Source: Methanosarcinales archaeon | Lineage (GTDB): Archaea; Halobacteriota; Methanosarcinia; Methanosarcinales; Methanogasteraceae | Reading direction: 5' to 3' | NCBI GenBank assembly: GCA_030605805.1 | Contig: JAUWHQ010000167.1 | Span: 1-7,716, forward strand | Length of the DNA: 7,716 nucleotides | Part shown: one piece after another, positions 1-5,195 of the stretch | Position numbering within the stretch: the first letter of the stretch is position 1 | Layout: every line of letters begins with the position of its first letter | Notes under the pieces: generated by a model | Told to the model about the DNA's origin: nothing | Databases searched by the model: none | Seen by the model: only the letters and a program-made list of their open reading frames with translations | Position numbers and translations under genes: made by a program

Positions 1-643
1 TTGGCACGAATACCCATGCCCACGATCCTGAGACCTTCCAGAGGTCGTACTCGGCTGTGACTGCAAGCCACCAGATCACGTACAGCAGCGTCAGCACATA
101 AGGGACATACCAGCGAGGATATTGCAGGAGAAATATAAATATGCCCAGCGTGATATTCACCAGCAACACGAGATGCAGGAATGTGGTAACGCTCGTGCCG
201 ACCGCGACACTGGTACCGCCACCAGTCCCACCACCTTCATCAACGGGTTGCATCTGCTTCTTCAGATGCTCGATATTCGTGTTCATGACATCGAGACGAC
301 CGCTCATCATCTCCAGATCGACCTGAATCGATGCAGCCTCCTGAAGCACCGGCTCGATCTTCGGATAGATATCCTCAAATATGAGGTCTATGGACCTGGT
401 ATATAGCACAGCTCTCCTTACAAAGACGATCGCGCCATACAGCACTCCAACACCGATCATGAGGATGATCAGGTTGGCGATAAAGTTAGATTTATCAAAA
501 TCACCTGTGAGATTGAATATTATCGGAAATATCGACTCGTAGATCAGATATATCGATGCAAGGATCATGCTGAATACGCCGAACCTCTCAGGAAGTGAGA
601 TTCCGGTTTTCCTTGCCTGTCTGTCTCTATCACCTGATCGCAT
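1..643 (-). CDS. Membrane protein of unknown function, partial (C-terminus beyond window)
   Basis: I do not recognise this family. The frame is open from the ATG at 643 to the left edge (214 residues, no stop). It begins with a charged stretch (residues 1-20), then two hydrophobic segments (about 22-45 and 54-75). A region with coiled-coil or amphipathic helix character follows (about 84-131, including VDLEMMSGRLDVMNTNIEHL). A Gly-rich linker (EGGGTGGGT, 136-144) then leads to two more membrane segments (about 152-174 and 178-198). The ATG lies 36 bases after the signal peptidase stop and in the same frame. GTGAG, 9-13 bases upstream, is a modest ribosome binding site. As the fourth gene of the cytochrome operon it may act at the membrane in export, anchoring or electron entry for the cytochromes, but that is inference from position only. 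No heme motif or catalytic motif is visible in the part seen. Confidence 0.8.
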   Translation of the reverse strand, partial: MRSGDRDRQARKTGISLPERFGVFSMILASIYLIYESIFPIIFNLTGDFDKSNFIANLIILMIGVGVLYGAIVFVRRAVLYTRSIDLIFEDIYPKIEPVLQEAASIQVDLEMMSGRLDVMNTNIEHLKKQMQPVDEGGGTGGGTSVAVGTSVTTFLHLVLLVNITLGIFIFLLQYPRWYVPYVLTLLYVIWWLAVTAEYDLWKVSGSWAWVFVP

Positions 644-679
644 AACCAGAAACTCACGGTTCAGCCTACTTATACCTTG

Positions 680-1420
680 TTACGACCTTCTCGGGCTGAG
701 GATATACATCAGTATGCATAAAAAGAAAATGATAAGTCCGAAGGATTTTATTGACTGGACAAGCTGCTTCACAAAGCCGTATTCTCTGCCGTATTTGGTG
801 TACATCCCACCCTCGCGGGCATCCTCTATGAAATAACTGCCAAACGATTTGATCACGATTGGGTTGCCCCCGATGACCACAGCCTTCCCGCATATCTGAT
901 CCTCTGATACGGTCCAGTCGTCAGCCCGCTTCCGGGCATCGCCCTGTGTCCTGACCCCGCGCTCAGAAACGCCGATCGCCCGGTGGATCACCGGTATCAG
1001 CACCGAGTTTGTCTCAAACATGAGTATATCGCCCACCTGCGGATTGACATGGATGTTCTGGATCAGTACCAGATCGCCGGTCACGAGTGTCGGCTCCATG
1101 CTCCCTGAACCGACCACGGCAAAGAAGACTGTCTGGCTGTAAAAGAGATAAGCAAAGATCACGACGATGATAAGCGGTATCATTGTGCTGATGACGCCAG
1201 TCTCCTTCGTGGTCTCCCGGTAATGCCTCATCTTTGCATCCACCCTGTTGTTGTATGCACGGGCGTTTGCGGCGTTTGCAACATTCACGAGTTTATGGCG
1301 GGGCTCGCCTCTGACCACGGTTCGGTACGATGTGTAAAATATTGCCGCAAGGATGATACTGAAGATCAGCCCGGATGCGATGTTGCACAAAATATTCCAG
1401 ATGATATCGATCCATAGCAT
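680..1420 (-). CDS. Signal peptidase I, archaeal/ER type, with extra N-terminal membrane segment
   Basis: Membrane-bound serine protease of 246 residues that removes signal peptides from exported proteins. The nucleophile motif is GSGSMEPT, with Ser107 as the likely catalytic serine. His146 in VIHRAIG takes the place of the bacterial lysine, as in archaeal and ER signal peptidases. Asp161 in QGDAR and Asp167/168 are candidates for the third catalytic residue. Membrane segments are seen at about 5-30, 76-97 and 224-242. Archaeal enzymes usually start close to the segment before the catalytic serine, so the first segment plus the charged linker (about 1-75) is an extension. The ATG lies three bases after the stop of the upstream cytochrome with no clear ribosome binding site, so translation is probably coupled. 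Its place behind two secreted cytochromes suggests it may process them, although general housekeeping use cannot be excluded. Confidence 0.9.
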   Translation of the reverse strand: MLWIDIIWNILCNIASGLIFSIILAAIFYTSYRTVVRGEPRHKLVNVANAANARAYNNRVDAKMRHYRETTKETGVISTMIPLIIVVIFAYLFYSQTVFFAVVGSGSMEPTLVTGDLVLIQNIHVNPQVGDILMFETNSVLIPVIHRAIGVSERGVRTQGDARKRADDWTVSEDQICGKAVVIGGNPIVIKSFGSYFIEDAREGGMYTKYGREYGFVKQLVQSIKSFGLIIFFLCILMYILSPRRS

Positions 1421-1423
1421 GGT

Positions 1424-2071
1424 TTAGCCATCCGTGCTGATGAATGTGACATTGTCGCCTGTTGCGCCCATCTCACCGACCTGCCACTCGCCGCCTGGTT
1501 TGCCGCAGGCAAACTCGATCTTCTCATACCGTGTCCATGAGATGTTGACGCCTGATGATGTGTGGCAGCCGATGCATGCCTCGTTTCCCCCGACCAGCAT
1601 CTCCTCATCAGTCTGATTGAGGTTGTTGTAGAACTCGCGGTGCGATGATATGGTTCTGTCGAGCGCACCAGCCACCCATGGATGGCAGTCGGTGCAGGCG
1701 ATGGTCACTGCTGCATGTACAACATCATTTCGATCGTCCCATCCACCCTCGCCTGAAGCGTTGTTACCAACCTGATGGCAGCCGTAACACCGGTCGTTGA
1801 TCGCATCCCCGCCCCAGAATGTTGCGCCGCCCGCATCACCGGGCGTGCCACTGTAGCTGGCTGATGAATTGTATAACTCCACATAAAGCAGGGAGTGCGG
1901 ACCTGATGCCAGTTCAGCCATCTCAAGAAAGTGGCATTTATCGCAGGCAACGCCACGACCCTCCGGGTCATACCATGAATGCTGCCCTGAAAACATCGAT
2001 AGAGCCTGCGGCAACATGAATATGCCGATTGCGATTACTGCGATGCAGAGGGTGATTGTTCTGACGGACAT
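1424..2071 (-). CDS. Secreted tetraheme c-type cytochrome (second paralog)
   Basis: A 215-residue exported protein with four CXXCH heme motifs: C43-DK-CH47, C95-YG-CH99, C126-TD-CH130 and C166-IG-CH170. It has exactly four other histidines (31, 59, 119, 144). All four align with histidines in the upstream paralog, so all four hemes are probably bis-His ligated. An N-terminal hydrophobic stretch (about 5-24) is followed by LSMFSGQHSWYDP, where cleavage probably leaves GQH at the mature end. There is no C-terminal membrane segment. Five N-glycosylation sequons (68, 104, 152, 176, 207) suit an extracellular protein. It lies 33 bases downstream of the first cytochrome and 3 bases before the signal peptidase. 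The leader (ACGTTTATG) has no Shine-Dalgarno sequence and follows a U-tract. Resemblance to archaeal extracellular cytochrome nanowire proteins is my inference from heme number and the GQH start. Confidence 0.9.
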   Translation of the reverse strand: MSVRTITLCIAVIAIGIFMLPQALSMFSGQHSWYDPEGRGVACDKCHFLEMAELASGPHSLLYVELYNSSASYSGTPGDAGGATFWGGDAINDRCYGCHQVGNNASGEGGWDDRNDVVHAAVTIACTDCHPWVAGALDRTISSHREFYNNLNQTDEEMLVGGNEACIGCHTSSGVNISWTRYEKIEFACGKPGGEWQVGEMGATGDNVTFISTDG

Positions 2072-2077
2072 AAACGT

Positions 2078-2109
2078 AAAAAAAAGAAAAGGCGGGGTGG
2101 TAATTTACC
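2078..2109 (-). terminator. Candidate (partial) U-tract terminator between the two cytochromes
   Basis: On the minus strand the first cytochrome's stop codon lies in the small palindrome GGTAA-A-TTACC (2099-2109). Nine bases later comes TTTTCTTTTTTTT (2090-2078). Oligo-U tracts are the core of archaeal intrinsic termination, so transcription may partly stop here and leave more message for the first cytochrome than for the genes behind it. The next start codon is only six bases beyond the tract, so complete termination would silence the rest unless another promoter exists. Confidence 0.5.
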
Positions 2110-2809
2110 AGTCCCAGCCTGACGAACTGTTGAATTCGCTTGCGTTCAGTCCAAGGTTGTCTGATGTGTTCCACGTCACATTGTAGCCCTTTCCGTCGCA
2201 GTCCACATTGTAACTCACATACTCGTTGCGTTCCCATGTGATGTTCACGCCGACGTGGGTATGGCATCCAAGACATGCCCGATTCTCATTCTGCAGATGC
2301 ATGTCATCGGTCTCGTTGTTCAGATCTTCATAGAACGGCTTGTGCGCAGCCGAACCATTGCAGAGTTCGTCTACAACCCATGGGTGACAGTCGATGCACC
2401 AGACCGCTATCGCGGCATGTTGGTCATTGCGATGATCGTCCCATGAGCCAGCAAGAAGTGTATGGCTCGAATTGTTGCTGCCTGCCCTCTGGTGGCATCC
2501 GTAACAGCGATCATCATCTGAATTCGTACCGCCCCAGAAGTCGATACCGCCTGCGGTGCCGCCTGGTAACTCATTGGTGCTATAATTCATCGATGTGTTT
2601 ACCAGCTCGGTATAGACCGTGCTATGCGGTCCGTTACTGCCAGCAAGTTCCTGCTTCTCGATGAAGTGACACTTCTGACAGGGGATCCCGCCGCTGAGCT
2701 TCGGATCGTACCACGAGTGCTGCCCTGCAAACATCGAGAGTGTCGATGGGAGAGCGAACAACCCGACTGCAATCACTGCGACCGATAACATCAGTACTTT
2801 GCTATTCAT
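2105..2809 (-). CDS. Secreted tetraheme c-type cytochrome (first gene of operon), candidate nanowire subunit
   Basis: A 234-residue exported protein with four CXXCH motifs: C44-QK-CH48, C102-YG-CH106, C138-ID-CH142 and C179-LG-CH183. Histidines 31, 62, 131 and 156 match the only four non-motif histidines of the downstream paralog and are the likely second heme ligands. His116, 126, 171 and 185 are extra. The signal peptide (hydrophobic about 5-24) ends in LSMFAGQHSWYDP, giving a predicted mature start at GQH, so a heme-ligand histidine would be the third residue. About eleven N-X-S/T sequons, five of them in the last 46 residues, indicate a heavily glycosylated extracellular protein. There is no membrane anchor. 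A perfect GGAGGT lies 11 bases before the ATG and suggests strong expression. Known archaeal extracellular cytochrome nanowires include tetraheme, bis-His, glycosylated subunits. Membership here is plausible but untested. Confidence 0.92.
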   Translation of the reverse strand: MNSKVLMLSVAVIAVGLFALPSTLSMFAGQHSWYDPKLSGGIPCQKCHFIEKQELAGSNGPHSTVYTELVNTSMNYSTNELPGGTAGGIDFWGGTNSDDDRCYGCHQRAGSNNSSHTLLAGSWDDHRNDQHAAIAVWCIDCHPWVVDELCNGSAAHKPFYEDLNNETDDMHLQNENRACLGCHTHVGVNITWERNEYVSYNVDCDGKGYNVTWNTSDNLGLNASEFNSSSGWDW

Positions 2810-2820
2810 GTTCAGTTACT

Positions 2821-2851
2821 ACCTCCTTCCCATTCTTCATCCGAATGGGAA
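2821..2851 (-). promoter_or_regulatory. Shine-Dalgarno site with adjoining 9-bp inverted repeat, cytochrome leader
   Basis: On the minus strand TTCCCATTC and GAATGGGAA (2851-2843 and 2835-2827) form a perfect 9-bp inverted repeat around a 7-base loop. The second arm is followed directly by GGAGGT (2826-2821), 11 bases before the ATG. It could be an RNA hairpin that tunes access to the ribosome binding site or protects the 5' end, or a DNA operator just downstream of the start of transcription. Confidence 0.6.
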
Positions 2852-2881
2852 TTCTACGGCAGGATGCTCTATCACAGCAGA

Positions 2882-2919
2882 CTTAAACCTTTCGATGATA
2901 TTATACTATCGTCTCGATA
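2882..2919 (-). promoter_or_regulatory. Probable promoter of the cytochrome operon
   Basis: Two TATA-like elements face the cytochrome on the minus strand. One is CGAAAGGTTTAAG (2894-2882), a BRE-like purine stretch followed by TTTAAG, which would place the start of transcription near 2858. The other is TATAATATC (2905-2897), which would place it near 2875. Both give a leader that contains the inverted repeat and GGAGGT. Just upstream is a 5-bp dyad, TATCG-TCT-CGATA (2907-2919), which could be an operator. The choice between the two boxes is open. Confidence 0.4.
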
Positions 2920-3120
2920 ATAGATCGACATCACTCGCGACGAGGATACTGACTCTATGCATACATCTCTTGCCCATGATGCTTGCCGATGAGCCGAGGG
3001 GTGCATGGCAGAAGAACTGTGATATGGTTGAAGAATCTGCCGGAATGGCATTAGCCATACGGCATGGGCTCTGGTAGCGCGGTGAAACGCGAGTCCAATC
3101 TGTCCGGCTCCCTCGCGCAC
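2920..3120. other. Gene-free intergenic region with several inverted repeats; possible structured RNA
   Basis: No convincing coding frame is seen here. The segment 2995-3115 can fold: CGAGGG (2995-3000) pairs with CCCTCG (3110-3115). Inside it lie GGCAGA/TCTGCC (3007-3012 and 3036-3041), ATGGC-ATTA-GCCAT (3045-3058) and CGCG-GTGAAA-CGCG (3078-3091). The ribK promoter is further downstream, so this is not the leader of ribK. It could be an independent small RNA on either strand or simply a set of chance repeats. Confidence 0.35.
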
Positions 3121-3124
3121 ACGC

Positions 3125-3165
3125 AACCTTTAAATCCATCAATCCAATATATGAGAACCATCTCA
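3125..3165 (+). promoter_or_regulatory. ribK-ribB promoter with candidate operator
   Basis: CAACCTTTAAATC holds a TATA-like TTTAAATC (3129-3136), which predicts a transcription start near 3158. Across that point lies the dyad TGAGA-ACCA-TCTCA (3152-3165). A repressor bound there would block initiation. The gene that follows encodes a riboflavin kinase with its own DNA-binding domain, so autoregulation is a reasonable inference. No FMN riboswitch consensus is visible. Confidence 0.5.
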
Positions 3166-3188
3166 AAAATGGAAGATACCGTGATACC

Positions 3189-3842
3189 ATGTCTCGTGAA
3201 CCACTCAAACAACTGGCACTGATCGGCGCGCTCGGATCGACCGTCGCCATATCCTCTGCCGAACTTGCCCGACGCCTTGGGACGAGCCCGCAGACCGCAT
3301 CTCGCAGACTGCAGATCCTTGAACAGGAGAATATGATCACAAGAAGGATGATTCCGAACGGTCAGGAGATTACAATCACTGAACAGGGCATACTCGCTCT
3401 GCAGAAGGAGTACCTTGAATACCAGCGGATATTCGGGGACGATGAGGAGATCAGATTGACCGGAGCGGTCTGCACCGGACTTGGTGAGGGAAGATACTAT
3501 GTCACGCTCGATGGTTACCTGCGACAGTTCGAGCAGGAACTCGGGTTTACCCCATTTCCCGGCACATTCAACATCGAACTGGATCCATGGAGCATAAATG
3601 CGAGAAAGGGGCTGGATGCACTCGAATGTGTTGATATGGAAGGTTTTGATGATGGAACTCGGACGTTTGGGTCTGTTAAGTGTTTCAGAGTGAAACTCGG
3701 CGGCGTGGATGGCGCAATCGTCATTCCAAACCGAAAAAACTATCCTGATAACATAATCGAGGTCATAGCTCCGGTAAATCTTCGAGAACATCTGGATGTT
3801 AGTGATGGCGGCGAGGTGAAGGTGATATTATGCAGAACATAA
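3189..3842 (+). CDS. ribK: CTP-dependent riboflavin kinase with N-terminal winged helix (RbkR-type)
   Basis: Archaeal riboflavin kinase: riboflavin + CTP gives FMN + CDP. Residues 5-75 form a winged helix, with likely recognition helix TSPQTASRRLQILEQ (32-46) and wing to about 65. Residues 86-215 are the kinase domain. Visible family motifs are TGAVCTGLGEGRYYVTL (91-107, nucleotide-binding loop), PFPGTFNIEL (122-131) and YPDNIIEVIAP (185-195). The 217-residue length fits the two-domain form; the stand-alone kinase is near 130-140 residues. In several archaea this fusion (RbkR) is both enzyme and regulator of riboflavin genes, and the overlapping ribB downstream fits that role. The ATG was chosen because it starts the winged helix and has GTGAT three bases upstream. 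It overlaps ribB by 13 bases. Confidence 0.93.
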   Translation: MSREPLKQLALIGALGSTVAISSAELARRLGTSPQTASRRLQILEQENMITRRMIPNGQEITITEQGILALQKEYLEYQRIFGDDEEIRLTGAVCTGLGEGRYYVTLDGYLRQFEQELGFTPFPGTFNIELDPWSINARKGLDALECVDMEGFDDGTRTFGSVKCFRVKLGGVDGAIVIPNRKNYPDNIIEVIAPVNLREHLDVSDGGEVKVILCRT

Positions 3843-4501
3843 CAAAGGCGATCGATGCGATCAAAAAGAACGAAATGGTACTGATATATGATGCGGCAGA
3901 CCGGGAAGGTGAGACTGATCTGGTGATGCCGGCAAAGTCGATCAGCCCGCAGGATGTGGCATACATGCGCATACACGGCGGCGGGCTTATCTGCACCGTA
4001 CTGCCGGACGAGGCTTGCGCGCGTCTTGGGCTCCCGTTCATGGCTGACATCCTCAAGCGTTCACCAGATCTTGCGCCTGTTGCTAAAGGAGCTCTGCGTT
4101 ACGACTCCCGCTCCTCATTTTCGCTCTGGGTGAACCACAGAACCACGTTCACAGGCATTCCTGACAGGGACCGTGCGCTCACCATGAGAAAACTCGATGA
4201 GATCGTGGAATCCACGATGCGCGGGGAGAAGACCAGTTTCTCAAGCGAGTTTCAATCTCCGGGTCATGTTGCGGTGCTGCGCGGTGCAAAAAACCTGTTA
4301 AAAGAGCGCAAGGGTCAAACAGAACTGTCGATTGTGCTTGCGATGCTTGCCGGCATCAATCCGGTTCTTGTGATCTGCGAGATGCTCGATGCCGGTACCG
4401 GGTATGCACTCACCAGAGAGGATGCAAAAAAATATGCAATGAAAAATAATTTAATTTTTGTGGATGGCGAGGAGATCGCATCCGAGTGGGTTGAAGGTTG
4501 A
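3830..4501 (+). CDS. ribB: 3,4-dihydroxy-2-butanone 4-phosphate synthase
   Basis: Makes 3,4-dihydroxy-2-butanone 4-phosphate and formate from ribulose 5-phosphate, supplying the four-carbon unit for the riboflavin ring and, in such archaea, material for F420 and FAD needs. The 223-residue length is normal for a single-domain enzyme without the RibA fusion. Motifs in order are DREGETD (24-30, metal and substrate acid residues), HGGGLICTVL (49-58), TTFTGIPDRDRALT (105-118), SPGHVAVLRG with the catalytic His146, KGQTELS (161-167) and the conserved CEM (183-185). The start has GGTGAT three bases upstream, inside the end of ribK, so the two genes are translationally coupled. The 3' end meets the convergent regulator gene with only five bases between the stop codons. 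Confidence 0.96.
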   Translation: MQNITKAIDAIKKNEMVLIYDAADREGETDLVMPAKSISPQDVAYMRIHGGGLICTVLPDEACARLGLPFMADILKRSPDLAPVAKGALRYDSRSSFSLWVNHRTTFTGIPDRDRALTMRKLDEIVESTMRGEKTSFSSEFQSPGHVAVLRGAKNLLKERKGQTELSIVLAMLAGINPVLVICEMLDAGTGYALTREDAKKYAMKNNLIFVDGEEIASEWVEG

Positions 4502-4518
4502 GTGCATCATGCACTCAA
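4498..4518. terminator. Palindrome holding both convergent stop codons
   Basis: TTGAGTGCA and TGCACTCAA flank TCA to give a perfect 9-bp stem with a 3-base loop. The ribB stop (4499-4501) and the regulator's stop on the other strand (4507-4509) both lie in it. It could serve as a two-way RNA 3' end or stabiliser. No U-tract follows on either strand, so classical archaeal intrinsic termination is not shown. Confidence 0.45.
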
Positions 4519-4881
4519 CGCTTTCAATCGTTCGATGTTTCTCATCGCTTCCTGGGCTTCGATCTTCTTTCTATCTTCCAGTTTCGAGATAATGTGTCCG
4601 ATAGGTACGTTAAGCGAATATACCTTGTATGGACGTCCTTTTCCTGGCTTCTTCTCGTCGGTTTCATTGACCCAGTCGCTTTCGCGCAGTTCTCTCATCG
4701 CGATGCTGACTTCAGGCTGTCTTAAGTCTGCGCCAACTTCGAGGTCCTTTGATGTCACCTTGTCAACACCCTTCAGATATGCCAGTACCTTGGCAGTATT
4801 CCGCTTCAGTCCTTGCTTGATCAGTATGTCTACGAACTCTTCATCATCGTCGTCCAGAACTTTCACCGATAAATCTTTCAT
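4507..4881 (-). CDS. Small winged-helix transcriptional regulator
   Basis: A 124-residue protein. Residues 1-13 are acidic. A winged helix-turn-helix follows at about 14-90: helices near 14-22, 27-37 and 43-50, a likely recognition helix RQPEVSIAMRELRE (54-67), and a basic beta wing (about 69-90, with KKPGKGRPYKVYSL). A C-terminal helix (about 94-122) is rich in charged residues and may dimerise. It resembles the ArsR/TrmB-like single-domain regulators common in methanogenic archaea. No cysteine or metal-binding motif is present, and the ligand and targets are unknown. It has its own promoter and a GGTGAT site, and is convergent with ribB, so it is not in an operon with any neighbour here. 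Confidence 0.82.
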   Translation of the reverse strand: MKDLSVKVLDDDDEEFVDILIKQGLKRNTAKVLAYLKGVDKVTSKDLEVGADLRQPEVSIAMRELRESDWVNETDEKKPGKGRPYKVYSLNVPIGHIISKLEDRKKIEAQEAMRNIERLKALSA

Positions 4882-4886
4882 GATAT

Positions 4887-4922
4887 ATCACCAATTGCGT
4901 ATAAGGAATTATCATATATAAA
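4887..4922 (-). promoter_or_regulatory. Promoter and ribosome binding site of the winged-helix regulator
   Basis: On the minus strand TTTATATAT (4922-4914) is a near-perfect archaeal TATA box. It predicts a start near 4892, which falls at the ribosome binding site GGTGAT (4892-4887), five bases before the ATG. The leader would therefore be only about ten bases. The box is nearly symmetric and may also serve plus-strand transcription starting near 4945. Confidence 0.6.
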
Positions 4923-4940
4923 TCTTTTGCCTAAAAGAAC

Positions 4941-5068
4941 TTTATACATATTGCATCTTCTGCGACGATTGCGGCTCAGCCGTGGCAGAATCAGCAACGA
5001 AAGTATGGAGTTTCATCGTGAACCAGGGGGCACCCTGATCGTCGTGAGGAGTTTGTCACGGCACAAAC
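4941..5068 (+). ncRNA. Candidate structured small RNA (unassigned)
   Basis: No convincing coding frame lies between the regulator's promoter and tRNA-Tyr. The stretch is rich in complementary pairs. CGACGAT (4963-4969) matches ATCGTCG (5038-5044) perfectly. Enclosed are CGGC-TCA-GCCG (4972-4982), ACG-AAA/TTT-CGT pairing around 4997-5019, and CAGGG-GGCA-CCCTG (5024-5037). A further hairpin, GTTTGT-CACGGC-ACAAAC, follows at 5051-5068. TTTATACATA (4941-4950), or the TATA box at 4914-4922, could drive it. The layout recalls a tRNA cloverleaf, but there is no GTTCRA T-loop. It may equally be a long leader of the tRNA-SRP19 transcript, or not transcribed. Confidence 0.35.
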
Positions 5069-5084
5069 CCGGGCAAAGACAAAA

Positions 5085-5095
5085 CCTTGATAAGT
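5085..5095 (+). promoter_or_regulatory. Possible tRNA-Tyr promoter box
   Basis: CTTGATAAG within 5085-5095 is a weak TATA-like element centred about 30 bases before the mature tRNA 5' end, the distance expected for an archaeal tRNA promoter. The sequence departs from TTTATATA, so the assignment rests mostly on position. Confidence 0.35.
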
Positions 5096-5157
5096 ACCGC
5101 GCACGAAGTCCTTAATTGACCCGCTTTAACTCAGCCTGGTAGAGTGCGCGGCTGTAG

Positions 5158-5195
5158 TATGATCATGTGCAAATCGCACACATTACCGCGCAGAC
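5158..5195 (+). other. 38-base tRNA-Tyr intron at position 37/38
   Basis: The boundaries follow from the bulge-helix-bulge fold. The anticodon stem closes the structure. CUGU (32-35) pairs with GCAG at the intron's 3' part (5190-5193). The 3-base bulges are AG|T (5156-5158) and AC|A (5194-5196), each cut after its second base. The inner helix beyond the first bulge is poor, as in relaxed motifs. The intron has its own hairpin TGTGC-AAATC-GCACA (5166-5180). It also contains a second copy of the anticodon-stem strand CCGCG (5186-5190), which could compete for pairing. Confidence 0.85.

Noticed and set aside
641..682. Signal peptidase and the following membrane protein lie in the same frame, separated by a single TAA, as if a broken fusion.
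   Set aside because: The downstream gene has its own ATG and a modest ribosome binding site 36 bases later, and sharing a frame happens one time in three. Both parts look complete at that junction.
2995..3188. FMN riboswitch upstream of ribK.
   Set aside because: No RFN-element consensus blocks are visible, and the folded segment lies upstream of the predicted ribK promoter, so it would not be in the ribK transcript.
3051..3791. Long minus-strand open frame of 246 codons opposite ribK.
   Set aside because: It is the antisense shadow of a well-supported gene; its translation shows no recognisable motifs and there is no promoter or ribosome binding site for it.
4927..5115. Possible small plus-strand protein of 62 residues before tRNA-Tyr.
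   Set aside because: It starts with TTG and has no ribosome binding site. It ends at the tRNA, and its basic composition looks like translation of structured non-coding sequence.
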